A stretch of DNA of 64,000 bases from NCBI RefSeq assembly GCF_016801865.2, contig NC_068938.1, forward strand, positions 19,712,873-19,776,872, in the 5' to 3' direction. This DNA comes from Culex pipiens pallens (taxonomy: Eukaryota; Arthropoda; Insecta; Diptera; Culicidae). The notes below the pieces were generated by a model, which was given only the letters and a program-made list of their open reading frames with translations, was not told where the DNA came from and did not search any database. Of this stretch, positions 23,091-36,600 are shown piece after piece. Made by a program: the position numbers and the translations under genes. The stretch's first letter is position 1; the number at the start of each line of letters is the position of its first letter.

Positions 23091-23607
23091 CAGGGTTGTT
23101 AAAATATCAAAATATCAGCTCTCAGCAACTACAATTATCCCGCCTGAATATTCATGCCTCAAATACAACTGCTCTTCTCTCTTCATTGAAACTCTCAGCG
23201 CCGAACATAGCCGAACACGTTTTCGTGTTTACCCACTCGCGATTGACATTTTCCTTTTCTCTCTCATTCCCGCTTCCACGATCATCCTACCGCAACAGCG
23301 TTTAACCACAAAAGCCGCCACAAAACCAATTTCGCAAACGCAGTTTGATGGGACGTCATGCGTGGTCGGCTCCTAATCGCCATCCCGCGTTCTCTCATTG
23401 GAGTTTTTGGAGAAATTGAGAGACTCAGCGGTGAGAGCGCATAGTCAAGGAAAAGGGGAAGAGTGATAGAGAGAGAATGACATCGCTGGGAATCACGAGA
23501 CACAAGAAGAGATCTCACAAGCTATAGTAACGGCCACTATACTCTCGGATATTTTTGGTGCAGAGATAATCTATTGATAGCTTTTTTATCACTCATTTGC
23601 AACACTG
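23091..23607. mobile_element. Non-autonomous hAT element
   Basis: A perfect 8-bp duplication ATATTGAC (23083-23090 and 23608-23615) flanks a 517-bp body. The ends CAGGGTTG and CAACACTG are near-perfect inverted repeats of the CAG-type hAT terminus. The interior carries no transposase. The 8-bp duplication and CAG ends are diagnostic of the hAT superfamily. Confidence 0.85.
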
Positions 23608-23615
23608 ATATTGAC

Positions 23616-24328
23616 TAAATTTGTTTAGTGTATACCGACATATTTTGAAGATAATTTATCGGATTTCGGCTTATCTAGTAATCGAAATTAAAATATAAAA
23701 TCATCGAAAACGCCATTTCTGAACCAACCTTACCGCTAGAAAAAAATACAAGTTAAGCGGAAACCTTTTGATTTGGATCGTGCTGGTTTTACGTGGAATC
23801 GCTGAATAAAGCTAAAATAAATCTTCGAGTGATGGCTTAAGTTTAACCTGATACAGCTGAAAATATTTTTGAAATTAAGAATTTGAGTTGTGACTAGAAT
23901 TAACACTCAGGACTTTTTCCAAATAAGTTCTCTAACAAATTAATACACAATTTTAAAGAAAAGAATGTAAAACGCATTGAGCTTGTGAATTAAATTTTGG
24001 TATCAAATCTGGACTTTGTTACTTCTTATGAACAAAAACATGATTTAAAAAAAAAACAGGATTTTATGAAACGGTCTTAAATGTCCTGGTAATGTTAAGC
24101 AATGTTTATTTTTTCATTTTGCTTCTTTAGTTGCTTAAATTTTAAAATGATTATGTCGCTTCCCTGATATTATTTGGTCGGATTCGGTAGTTAAAAAATT
24201 GTCAAGCTTAAGAATATTTTAACGTACATCTGCAGATAGTTGGAAATTAACAATAATTAATCGTTTTTAAATTTAACAGCAGATTTATTTTTAATTGTTT
24301 GTTTCTTCTTTTCTTGCCTTTGGAAAAA
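23616..24328. other. AT-rich spacer
   Basis: AT-rich sequence without frames longer than background and without a bounded repeat that I can recognise. Confidence 0.5.
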
Positions 24329-25506
24329 ATAAGGGGTTACATACATGTAAATCGGCAAAAATGTCAGTAGTTGGTTTGAGCACACACTTAAACTTTTTTC
24401 AAAATCTGTTTCCAGGGCATTAAAATATTACTTTTCATTTATTAACAAAACAAATTTGAAGACATTTGGTTGTATGTTTGCCGAGATATACCTGTTTGAA
24501 GTTAGCTGTTTCAAAAAACGGGTGCCACAGTATCTCAACATTGCTTCGACCAAATCGGCTCAAAATTTTTGTAAAGACTCATTAAACCGGACCCGTGTGC
24601 ATGACGAAGGCCGATTTAAAAAAAGTTAATTAAAAAAAAAAGATAAAAATATTTTTCTTTTTTTCATATAAAAAATCGCCAGTTTTTTGATTTTTGTATT
24701 TTTGAAAATTCAAAATTTCAAAATCGGGCTTCGTCATGCACACGGGATATGTATTGGAAGTCTTCACCCAAAATTTCAGCAAATTTGGTCCGTCGAAATA
24801 TCGTGGCACCCGTAAATCAATTCAGTGTTTAGAGAAAAACTAACTTAATCCACCTGTGTGGTTGATGCCTTCCTCACTTTTTACCAACAATGGGTAATAT
24901 GAGTGGTTTGGACACATATTTCAGCTATTTTTTTTAGGTCCAGAAAAATAAGTACACAGATATAACTTAAGTTGTCATAACTCGAGACAGGGTTGCCAGA
25001 TTTTCTATTATGTGGACTCGTTGGAAAGGTCTCTTGATTACCTAACCAACGATGGGTCGGATGATGGTTCCGGACATCGTTTACATACATTTAAGTGAGA
25101 TCCGGCTTCAAAAAAGTACATAAATATCACTTAACGTGAAGACTTGTCATGATTTTTCGTTCAAAGATATAAATTTTGCGTCGCTTTCAATATTTTGACA
25201 AAATTTCTTCAACAAGTTGTTTAGAATAGTGCCCTACACATGCTGATTCCTTTTGGTAACGGTTATCCCATTCCTTGTAAAGTTATGGAAATCGTCATTA
25301 ATCAATGATTGCTAACTAGGACTTCAATGACTGTGCCACAAAATGATATAAATTTTGAAGCACATTTGATTTAGATCAAAAATTCTTTCAGTGGCTTCAA
25401 GAAGACTACAACCGGCACTTAATGATTCATTTTGGTGGCGAAATTCGTTAAATTGAATTTAATACAGAATATTTTATAGTGATGATCAATTTTCTTCGAA
25501 AATGAT

Positions 25507-27130
25507 CAACGGCTTCACCTTAAGTGGTCATAACTCAAGGCAGGGTTGCCAGATCTTCAATTATGTGGACTCGTTGGAAAGATCTCTCGATTACCTAACC
25601 AATGATGGGTCGGATGATGGATCCGGACATCGTTTACATACATTTAAGTGAGATCCGGCTTCAAAAAAGTACATAAATATCACTTAAGTGGTCATAACTT
25701 GAGACAGGGTTGCCAGATCTTCAATGTTGTGGACTCGTTGGAAAGGTCTCTTGATTATCTAACCAATGACGTGTCGGATGATGGATCCGGACATCGTTTA
25801 CATGCATTTAAGTAAGATCCGGCTTCAAAAAAGTACATAAATATCACTTAAGTGGTCATAACTCGAGACAGGGTTGCTAGATCTTCAATGTTGTGGACTC
25901 GTTGGAAAGGTCTCTTGATTATCTAATCAACGATGGGTCGGATGATGGATCCGGACATCGTTTACATACATTTAAGTGAGATCCGGCTTCAAAAAAGCAC
26001 ATAAATATCACTTAAGTGGTCATAACTTGAGACAGGGTTGCCAGATCTTCGATGTTGTGGACTCGTTGGAAAGGTCTCTTGATTATCTAACCAATGATGG
26101 GTCGGATGATGGACATGGTTTACATACATTTGAGTGAGATCCGGCTTCAAAAAAGCACATAAATATCACTTAAGTGGTCATAACTTGAGACAGGGTTGCC
26201 AGATCTTCGATGTTGTGGACTCGTTGGAAAGGTCTTTTGATTATCTAATCAATGATGGGTCGGATGATGGATCCGGACATCGTTTACATGCATTTAAGTG
26301 AGATCCGGCTTCAAAAAAGTATATAAATATCACTTAAGTGGTCATAACTCGAGACAGGGTTGCCAGATCTTCAATGTTGTGGACTCGTTGGAAAGGTCTC
26401 TTGATTATCTAACCAATGATGGGTCGGATGATGGATCCGGACATCGTTTACATACATTTAAGTGAGATCCGGCTTCAAAAAAGCACATAAATATCACTTA
26501 AGTGGTCATAACTTGAGACAGGGTTGCCAGATCTTCGATGTTGTGGACTCGTTGGAAAGGTCTCTTGATTACCTTACCAATGATGGGTCGGGTGATGGAT
26601 CCGGACATCGTTTACATACATTTAAGTGAGATCCGGCTTCAAAAAAGCACATAAATATCACTTAAGTGGTCATAACTTGAGACAGGGTTGCCAGATCTTC
26701 GATGTTGTGGACTCGTTGGAAAGGTCTCTTGATTATCTAACCAATGATGGGTCGGATGATGGATCCGGACATCGTTTACATGCATTTAAGTGAGATCCGG
26801 CTTCAAAAAAGTATATAAATATCACTTAAGTGGTCATAACTCAAGGCAGGGTTGCCAGATCTTCAATTATGTGGACTCGTTGGAAAGATCTCTCGATTAC
26901 CTAACCAACGATGGAACGGATGATGGATCCGGACATCGTTTACATACATTTAAGTGAGATCCGGCTTCAAAAAAGCACATAAATATCACTTAAGTGGTCA
27001 TAACTTGAGACAGGGTTGCCAGATCTTCGATGTTGTGGACTCGTTGGAAAGGTCTCTTGATAACCTAACCAACGATGGGTCGGATGATGGATCCGGACAT
27101 CGTTTACATGCATATAATTGAGATCCGGAT
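25507..27130. repeat. Tandem array, about ten copies of a 164-bp unit
   Basis: The marker GTGGACTCGTTGG begins at 25564, 25729, 25893, 26057, 26215, 26379, 26543, 26707, 26871 and 27035. Spacing is 164 or 165 bp with one 158-bp unit (a short deletion near 26115). An eleventh, isolated unit lies at about 24960-25125. Units differ at linked sites: the first and ninth share CAAGGCAGG and CAATTATGTGG, and others alternate CTCGAG and CTTGAG. This suggests duplication of multi-unit blocks. Frames here are array artefacts. Confidence 0.95.
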
Positions 27131-27287
27131 ATATGTGAAAACACATTTTTATACATAACTTTTGAACTACTTATCGAAACTTCAAACAATTCAATAGCGA
27201 TGTATGGGACCCTAAACCAAGTCGAATGCAACTGGTTCGATCAAAATCGGTTCAGCCAGTGCTGAGAAAACTTGGCAAGATTTTTGA

Positions 27288-27668
<381 letters not shown>

Positions 27669-27978
27669 GAGACATTTGTTCAGTTTTCGATTCTGAGTCG
27701 ATATGTATATAAGAAGGTGGGTCTTCGAGCTTTTTATAAAAAGTTCATTTTTAGAGCAGGATTATAGCCTTACCTCAGTGAGGAAGGCAAAACGCTTACA
27801 AATTTTGACAGTTGGCTTTGCGCATGGCAAAATTCTGAGCCTAAATCGTCTCTAACTCAAATCATGAAATATCTTAATGAAACTTTCAGGAGTGATTGAA
27901 ATTCTACTTTTAAGTGGAATTAATCAATTTTCTGTAATATAAAATTTTACAATTTTCTACATGTATGTAACACCTTAA

Positions 27979-28206
27979 GGGAAATAAGTTAAAAGAGAAA
28001 AAATAGGCTTAAGCTTTGGTAATTTTTTATTTATCCAATCGCTACACACTCCGATTTTTTAAAGAATTCTGTAAATTTTACCATTTTTTTATCTGCTGAA
28101 CAGTTCTAAAAAAAAAGAAAAAAATCAAATTTGGTATCATCTTACCGAAATTCGGTAATAAAGTATAATATTGTTCACTGTACTATCAATTTTCGGAATT
28201 TATTAG
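27979..28206. other. AT-rich spacer
   Basis: AT-rich sequence between two TTAA elements; nothing recognised. Confidence 0.5.
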
Positions 28207-28210
28207 TTAA

Positions 28211-28813
28211 TCCTCTACTGCCCAAATTTTTTTTTCGAAAATTTTTTATTTTCCCGTGTTTAAGAGGTCATTTTGAGCAACTTTTGTTCTACGAAAAACT
28301 TTACTTCTCATGTTTTATGTTTTTCTTGTTTCATTTTTAGTATTTTAATTTGCATTTATCTTGTTTTGTTTATGTTTGTTTTTGTAGTATTTGGCCTATT
28401 CTAACACCTTCTATGATTAAATTTTGCCTATCTAATTTTTTTATGTTTTTAAGTGACTTTTTAATTTTGTTTGTTTGTTTTTCACATTTCCTGCTATAAA
28501 ATGACATCATTATCATTCAAATTGTAAAAAATGCGGAGAGGCATAGTCTGGGACACTAGAAAAATTATTGAATACTTCTCTTTTTTAAAATATAGAAAAT
28601 ATAGAAAATATCAGCCAAAGTTGACCCCTTAAAAATGATAGTTTTAAAAACATTGGCAATGTCACTTAAAACAAGTAAAACTTCCAACCCATAAATTTTC
28701 TATAAGTTTCTTCTTTTCAATGCTTTTTAAAGATCAAAAATTGGTTGAAAAATGGATTTTTGTCGATTTTTTAAATCGAAGTCCGTCTAAAGGCGGGGTT
28801 GGGTTGTAGAGGG
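28211..28813. mobile_element. TTAA-flanked MITE (piggyBac-like)
   Basis: TTAA at 28207-28210 and 28814-28817 flank a 603-bp body. Left end TCCTCTACTGCCCAAAT and the complement of the right end (CCCTCTACAACCCAACCCC) are imperfect inverted repeats. The interior is T-rich with no frame of interest. Confidence 0.8.
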
Positions 28814-28817
28814 TTAA

Positions 28818-31033
28818 CTGAGAAATCTTAGTATGGTCACAAAAACTTGCAATTCATTTAAAAAAATCACAATTTTTAGTCTCCTTGTTTTTCGGTTTTC
28901 CTTTTTTCGTTTGTTGTATTTAAGGGTAAACTTTTATTGTTCAGTGTTTTTAAAAGATTTTTTCTTACTTTCCAACTTCTAAACATTTAATTTTAATCGC
29001 ATTGTATTTTTTTAAATTTAGCAGGCATTTGTAGTTTTTTCAGTTATGTTTGTTATTTGAGTTTAAGTTTTTTTTAACAAATCATGTTAAATCGTAGTTC
29101 AGGGTATAATAAATGATTTACACGTGATTTTTTTTTAACGTCGTTGGGTATCTAACCAACCGCCTACTAAAGTTTTGTCCATTGTCCAGTAAACCACCGC
29201 CATCAGCAACAATACCAAACCATATCTCGCTATGACAGCTTCTCATCGCCGAAAATGGTGCCAAAAAGCGAGGAAATAAGCCGAAAATTGAACGGTCAAA
29301 CTCCGCTCCGGCGCTAGCGCTTTGCTCAATGTCATGATCGCCGTGGCGTTAATGTCCGTTGACGGGCGTGCGTGTACCAACCGGGCGGCGCGTAAAGTGG
29401 CCGCAAGTGCTTATTAGACGAGCAAATAAACTCTTGAGGCATTAGCGAGATAAATGATGGATTGGCGGGGTAGCGGTTCCACGGTCACCAGCCACGGTGG
29501 CGTCAAGGTCACCGCGGTGTAACCCCGCGAGATGCTTAATTCTCGAGCAAATAAACATTGCCATTTAAGCCTGCGCGCCGTCCAGACGTCGTCGTGGAGT
29601 TTGAGATAAAACCCGCGCTCACGATGGACGATCGACGAGTGAGGGGCGCAATTGTATTAATTATTCACGACCCACCACCATTAGCTGCATATGGCTGCAT
29701 AAAAAATAGCTGGAAGTCCGGAAAGTTATGCTTCGACAGCGGAAAAATTGAATACCGCCAATAAGTGGCGTACAAAATTTATGCCCTTTGGAGGGGTCTG
29801 TGTTTGGGTAGCTGCTGCTGGTGGTGTTGTTGCAGCAGCAGCAGCCAACGACATGTGCTGACACAGTTTCGGGTTATTTATGCTAAACCTGCCAGCCGGC
29901 GACTAAATTGAACAATGTCGTACCCCCAGAAGTACCAAGTCATACGGAGAGCCCCTCTGTGGCAGTCTGCGAAGGAATTTCCGTTCGCGCAATCCAACAG
30001 CACACAGATTGGTTGACATCGATCTTGGCGAGGGAGCAAAAAAAAAAAAAAAAAGAGACACATTTTTAAAATCTCCGTTTCGCAACTCTGTGCGCCCCGA
30101 TACTGTGAAGGTGGCTTGCGAAATGCGAACAGATAAGCATAAATAAATATTTATCGATTTTGCGCTGCTGGTTGTCGGCTGGGAAACGGCTGTCGACTCG
30201 GAAACAAGGCAGAACGTGGACGTGGAACGTGCTCTGGGACAAATCTTTGCCTTGGTTAGAAATGCCTAACGAGGGACATTTTTTTCAGTTAGTTGAGCTT
30301 AGCTTGGTGAATATTTAAGTGTCTGAGGAAAATATTTTCAAAAATTTGGCTTACCTGCCTATTATTTTAAAAGAGATATTTTGGTTGAAATGTAATGGAT
30401 AAAAATACTTTTTTTTCCAAAAATCATATCTCATATTTTGGAAGCTGAACTTGTAGTGTCAAATAAATAAACATATTTTTGAAAAGTCCTTATCATAACC
30501 TACAATTTTGCCGAAGACATAAAACCGTTTAAAGGCCGGGTCAGATAAAAATGTGCACAAAAAGAAAATAAAAAAAAACCTAAAAGATCGAAATTCTTTG
30601 AACAAGACGATTAATGGATTCTATTGACGTGAATACTTTTGCCATATAAATTGGAGTAAAATTCCATAAAAAATGAATTAGTTTTACACAATTTTTGTCA
30701 TCTTTTAAATTAATTTAAATAAATTAAAAATATTAAATAGGGTAAATTCTCGTATGTTTGGCAGGTTAAGCACTCGCTCCTAACTTCATCCAATTAGCTG
30801 ATTTTCAATATTTAAACAACTAATTTTAAGAAAAAACTTGCTTGCTCAATTCTTATTGAGCTATTTGTATCTCTATATCAGTTGAAAAGGCTTTAAATTA
30901 GCTTTAATTGAATGTCAAAATTCTGAGCTGCAAACATTAGGGGCACGCTGGAATTAGATGCTGTTCCCCAAATTGCGATTAATTTATTTGGATTTTTATA
31001 CAATAAGCACTCTGACACAGTTCGCAAATGTCT
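28818..31033. other. Intergenic, no supported gene
   Basis: A GC-richer block at about 29130-30240 with CTG runs near 29810-29840 is flanked by AT-rich DNA. Frames of 60-68 codons overlap without domains. It could be a regulatory block; this is unproven. Confidence 0.45.
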
Positions 31034-31108
31034 CGCCCGTTTGGATCAATCGGACCGCGCACTGGACTCACAATCCAGAGGCTGCTGGTTTGAATCCCGC
31101 GACGGGCG
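31034..31108 (+). tRNA. tRNA-like sequence (anticodon CAC), SINE-derived
   Basis: The acceptor CGCCCGT pairs perfectly with ACGGGCG. The anticodon stem CTGGA/TCCAG is perfect with loop CTCACAA (CAC at 31069-31071). The B box is GGTTTGAATCC and the A box (TGGATCAATCGG) is diverged. It does not look like a standard insect tRNA-Val, and it is followed by about 140 bp that could be a SINE body. I favour a SINE head over a functional tRNA gene. Confidence 0.5.
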
Positions 31109-31304
31109 TTCTAAAATTCTAAGTGTGGGTATCCGGTGTATCTGAATCTGGTCCAGATCGCAAAGTTAAGTGGAAAGTTGATATCCCAAAAATGGTGCTG
31201 GTTTGGTGTCTTCGAAAGATTTCGTTTTAAATAAATCTAGTCTGGTTAAAAACCAGGGTGGTTCACGATGATAGTGTTGCAGAAAATTTTATTTTTTGTG
31301 TATA

Positions 31305-31665
31305 TTTTTGGGATTTTTTTTTTCTCTTCTACACCCACAGTTGGGCAGCACTATCCTAGAGAATAAAGAACACGTTCTGGTAATATAAAGGTACTGTGAA
31401 CGGACACAGAGGATAAATCCCGAGATTGACGAGAGCGTTATTTTCATGGATTTATTTTCAAAACAGTTCATAAAAAAGTGCCGATATCGAGACTCGAACA
31501 TTTGCCAATATAAGCCACTCAATGGGATGAACTGTTTTAATGAAAAAATGAACACAATTTCATGGTGGTTCACCCGCGAGCGGTTTATTCTTTCATTCAA
31601 TTTTGGTAGAGCTATTCTCTCGGCTTTCTACTGTGGGTGAAGATTATACTCCCAAAATAATATTT
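31305..31665. repeat. Possible MITE with CACCCACAGT ends
   Basis: CTACACCCACAGT near 31330 and ACTGTGGGTGAAG near 31630 are inverted, with further weak homology on both sides. The interior includes a lone B-box-like GTTCGAGTCTCG on the minus strand near 31485. Ends are not fixed. Confidence 0.35.
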
Positions 31666-31703
31666 TTGAGCGTAGCAATTCTTATTTTTGAAAAACTTCC
31701 TCA

Positions 31704-31781
31704 ACCCGGTACGAGAATCGAACTCACGACCTCTGGATTGGAAACTCAGCACGCCGCTAGTCGAAACCATCCCCTACCGGT
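31704..31781 (-). tRNA. tRNA-like module, minus strand
   Basis: On the minus strand the ends ACCGGTA and TACCGGGT pair, a GAGTTCGATTCTC B box is present and the anticodon arm reads through TTTCCAATCC. It lies next to another tRNA-like module in the same orientation, so the pair may be a dimeric SINE. Confidence 0.5.
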
Positions 31782-31827
31782 CAGTAATCCCAGATAGCAT
31801 ATTTACTCTTTTAAGGGATATGATTTT

Positions 31828-31907
31828 GCCGAGCCAGACAGGAATCGAACCCATCACCTTCCGCTTACAAGGCGAAACCCGTAACCTCACGGCCACGGAA
31901 GCTCGGC
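31828..31907 (-). tRNA. tRNA-like module (anticodon TGT), minus strand
   Basis: The acceptor GCCGAGC pairs perfectly with GCTCGGC. The anticodon loop CTTGTAA gives TGT. A box TGGCCGTGAGG and B box GGTTCGATTCC are good. It resembles the head of the SINE at 3163, which has the same anticodon and a similar arm. Confidence 0.55.
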
Positions 31908-32921
31908 ATTTTTTTTTGAGTTATATTGATCCTTGCACTGTAACTTGGATTTGGCCCGCACTTTTCTCTCGCATTTTTGACAACAAAATTTCCAAAAACT
32001 AGGCAACCAGCAGTTGTTTATTTACATTTCCAGTCGCAGTTTCCACCAAACTGGACATTCGCACTTTAAAATTGCGATTGACAGGAGAGCAACATCGGCT
32101 CGCTTTGATCATTTTTTGAGAAAATTAAAATTTCCCAAGCCAGTTTGACAAGTCGCAAAAGTGCGATCGATAGCAATAATTTAGTGCGAAGTCCAAGTTA
32201 GTGAGAATTGCGCAATAGTTGAGTTATACAAAAAAAGTGACATTTGTACGTGACGCCTTGACTCTGAAAAAAAAAATCTTTTTCAAAAAATGATTTTGGC
32301 TTGTTGGTTAAAAGTTACAGCTGTTTCAAGATTGAAAAGATGCCTTTTTAAAACTAAAATATCTAAAATATATAAAAAGTGTTGGCCAAATTTTTTGCAC
32401 CATTCAAAAGGGGAAAAAATCTCAAGTAGGGCGTTAAATTTTCCCGGGTTCAGAATTTTCTGGGAAAAATATTTGGTGAACCCCGGGATCCCAGGAAATT
32501 ATTCAAACAGTAAAAAAAACTATTTTTCATCATTATATTTGTTATGATTTACAAGCTTAATATCTTAGAATTACTTAATACCATTAATTTCTGAAAATCG
32601 ACACCTTAATCTATACAAGGACAGCAGTTTTTAGATAGCTTAAAAGAAATTAAAAATTGATTTGATTTGACATGTTTTGTTTTTTGATGTGCCTTGGATT
32701 TTAAATGAATCACAATTTTTAATGCAATGTGATTTAAATTAAGTATGTCTCTTATATTTATACTTTTTGCTTTATTTATCTTGTTTTATATGACATGACT
32801 AAAAACCTTCAATACTTCTTTGAAAGTGTAATATTTTTGATAAATTTAGAATTTCATGTTTTATATAAAACATATTTTAAAATTATCTTTATCATAACAC
32901 AACGCAAAAACAATGGCTGTC
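31908..32921. other. Intergenic, AT-rich
   Basis: No gene. CCCGGG-containing sequence at about 32440-32500 is weakly inverted relative to 33890-33970, so a larger old element may span 32430-33975 with the TTAA element inserted in it. Confidence 0.4.
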
Positions 32922-32925
32922 TTAA

Positions 32926-33597
32926 CGTGTTACATACATGTAAATCGGCAAAAATGTCAGAGTTTAGTATGAGCAGCATCTGTTTTCAGGGCGTTAAAAT
33001 ATACATTTTCAACTTTTAACAATACAAATTTGAAGACATTTGATTGTATGTTTGCCGAGATATAGCTATTTGAGTTTCAAAAACGGGTGCCACAAAAACT
33101 CAACAACACGGCTTTGACCAAATCGGCTCAAATTTTGGTGAAGACTCGCTAAACCAGTTCCGTGTGCAGGACGAAGTCGGATTTTCAAAAAGTTTATTTA
33201 AAAAAAAGTTAACAACATTTTTAAGTTTTTCATATTAAAAATCGCCAGTTTTTGATTTTTATATTAAAAAAAAAAACAAAATTTAAAAATCGGGCTTCGT
33301 CATGCACTCGGGATATGTCTTGAGAATCTTCATCCCAAATTTCAGCTAATTCGGTCTATCTCATCTCGAGATATCGTGACACCCGTAAATCAACTCTGTG
33401 TTTAGAGAAAAACGCTCACATAGTTTGACAGTTTGCTTTGCGCATGGCAAAATTTCAAACTTAAATCGTCTGTTACTCACTTGAATCATGAAATATCTTC
33501 ATGAAACTTTCAGGAGTGATTTGAAATCATCTTTTAGTGGAATTTACAATTTTGCCGTATTATGAAATTTTGAGATTTTCTACATTTGTGTAACCCC
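32926..33597. mobile_element. TTAA-flanked element, uninterrupted copy
   Basis: TTAA at 32922-32925 and 33598-33601 flank 672 bp co-linear with both halves of the split element at 24333-27974. The shared GTTACATACATGTAAATCGG start, AATCGGGCTTCGTCATGCAC interior and TGCGCATGGCAAAAT right part are preserved. This copy shows the pre-insertion state of the nested site. No coding capacity. Confidence 0.85.
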
Positions 33598-33601
33598 TTA
33601 A

Positions 33602-36600
33602 TTTGTAACATTTGTTCTGATTTTCCCAAGATGCTGGTGTTTGATGAAAACAATTAAATAAGATATTTTTTTTCTAATTTAAGATCATGAATATACCAGT
33701 CCTTTAAAATATAAAAAATTAAAGAGAAAATATTTAAATTTTAACAATTTTCCCTAAAAAGCCAAATTAATGCTGATATAAGTCGAAAACAAATTTTAAT
33801 GCTTTAAAATTCTTATCGATTAAAGTATTCAACTGTATATCTATCTCCACAACCAATTCTGAATTTACAGACCAAAATTTGATTTTTTTTGTCAAAACCC
33901 GGGACAAAATATAAAAAATCCCGGGATTCAAGAATTTCCGGTTTTGGAAAAATCCCGGGAATTCCAAGGATGGACGCACTAATCTCAAGGGTATTTTGCT
34001 TTAAACTCGAGATATTTCTATTTGAAAATATCTTATTTTCAGGGAAAAGTGTATGTTACCACCCTAATGATATTTAAAAATTGTCCAACTGTACTTTTTT
34101 CATGTATTTTTTTCCGCTGTTTCCGAATCTGTCCTCAGAAATGAGCCAAAGCATCATTTTTTCAAACTGATGAGTTTTTTGTTGTTGTGAAAATATGATT
34201 CAGACATTTGTGCCAAATTGAACAACTTTCATTCCAACCGACAATATCACAAAAATGTGACATTCTTAGACACGGCGTTTACCAGGAAATGCGTCAAGTT
34301 TACCTTGAAAGCAATTTTTCGACACGTTCGCGGAGAATGTTGACACCTAACAACACCGGCGAACAACGGGTTGTTCATGACACCTCTATAGATCTAGAAG
34401 TGTAGATTACCTCGCCGGGGGTCGTCCGGGTACACACAAGGTCTTCGATTGTAAACAGCCTTGTTTACAGCCAACAATATGTCTGTTGACACTGCAATTT
34501 CACATGTTTGACAAAACATTTTGTCTAAGCACTTGTCTGCTTGAAATACAAATCGTTGACGTGAAAATATTATGATTACTCGCGATTTCAAGTATTTATA
34601 CGCCAGGCGGTCTGTGCGCGTCTTCGACGCGACTTAGTTGAAGTCTTGAGTTGGCGCACATGTCTCGAACGTCACATTCCAAATCAACAGCAGCGCCTTA
34701 AGTCCCGCGAGGGATTAGCGGATCCCGAATCAACGAACCGCGAATACTGGCCAAAGTCCGTCCGTCCGTCCGTCACACCGTGAGCGCAATTTCCTCACCG
34801 CGGCGGAGTAATTATAGCAGAATTCGCTTAACGGATTAGTGCGGTTCGCCGTCCGGAATCCCAACTGCACACGTGACTTGTTTATTATGAGCTGCGCGGT
34901 CAAATGGGATTTGAGCGAGGAGTTTGCACACACATTCTTTGGTTGCATAGAGCGAAGTCGTAAAAGTTTCTGCCCAGACAATTTTCCATCAATTAACTTT
35001 TCCGCCGCACAGATTTCGGGGAAATGCGAAGAAAAATTGAAAGATAAAGTTTTCCGCAAAAGAAACTTGTTCTTCAGGGGGGAAGCAAAAAGCGACGAAG
35101 AAGCAATCACATCTCTCACATGAATCCCTTTTCACTTATCTTTGTCGAGAAGTTCCTTCGGTTCGGCGGGTCAGTCAAAGTTCTTTCGCTCGAGGAATGG
35201 TTTTTGCTGCATACTAAAAATGATTGAAAGCGGCTTTTGTGTTGTGGCCGCACAAAGGAGTTGACATGATGGTCTTTTTTCCCTGAAGATTTCGCCGGAA
35301 TCGCCATCAAGTCTAGACCGTCCTCGACGGGTGCGATTTATTTTCGGTCGGGGGTTTTCAGAACGCAATTTTATCGGACATAACTGAGGATTATTGATGG
35401 AAGAAGATAGCAGCAGAAGCAGCTTCGGGGTTAGTCAGCAAAAATTTATCCCTACATCGTGTTGAATGTTGTATGCAAGGACAATGGATGTGCCCACAAG
35501 TACAACCTTGGCGATTATCCGGCAAAAGTCGGTGGACTCTGGCAGAACAAACGACCCAAACCCGGGAGAATCTCCCAAATGCCATAAAAGTGCCCGGGAA
35601 AGTGCTAGATAAATGCATCCGACCGCCGCCGAAATCCCTTTCCAGAGCTTGCCGAATGACTACATAAAAATTTAACACATCAGGTTGTTTCGAGAAGTCG
35701 GATGATGATGATACCGCTGGACCATCAAAAACAGAACGTGCTGATGCGCTTGCATGGTCTTGACATTGGAGACCGGCGACCTGCTCGGCACTGTTCAAAG
35801 AACTCCGGACTCTACACCCGGATCTCACTCCAGTTCAGCACTTTCCAACTGTGTATGTTCTCTTCTGGAGCTCGCCAGTCACGTGGAGTTGTAATAAAAC
35901 CTAGACCTTTGGTGAAGGTTGCACACCTGAAGGTGTATACCGGCACTGAACTGTCTGGCCCCTGGTCCCAGAACTCGAAACAAGCCGTCATTCCAAAGTC
36001 GTAAAGAAGTATAATTTATTCATTGTAGTAGCTTCCCCTTCGAGCGACGTTGCCGTCTCCGCCGCCGGCAGTCCTCTCCAAACAGGAAAAGTTCAATTTA
36101 TTTGCCTCGAAAACTCTTTCTTTCCGGCTGTATCGGAATACCTGGTGAGGAGGAGTCGTCGTCGTTGTTGTCACTGTCGAAGACAGTTCGATCGCGAGAC
36201 TGCTCGCAATACGTCTAAATTTATCTGTCGAGACAGATTCGCAGGTTTCGTTTTTGTTGCTCATCGACTGGTGGACCGGTGATGATGGAGACGTTTAGAG
36301 CAGGGACGTAGTTTAGGGGGTTTTTTCAGGACTATTTGATACAAGTCAGCTTTAAACAAAATTTACTAATCAAATTATTTTCTTTCTTCTTCCAGGTATT
36401 GGAATCATTGTGATTATCATCTCTCATTCCTAACTCCGTAAGTTAATCTACAAATTTTCTAACGTGATCTAATTTAATAAAAGGTTGTCAAGATGTATGT
36501 ATGTATATAAATTTCATACCCGCTGGAAACTTGGGCGAACATTGGAGGTTCTCAAATCCTTCAATACGCTTTAATCTCTGCAAGTATCATTTACTAGTCA

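Noticed and set aside
25507..27130. Regular direct repeats resembling a CRISPR array
   Set aside because: Units are 164 bp with no separate unique spacers, in a eukaryotic setting; it is a satellite array.
36396..36437. 42-bp exon between an AG acceptor and a GTAAGT donor
   Set aside because: The splice sites look good, but there is no neighbouring exon or coding evidence, and such pairs arise by chance in this much DNA.
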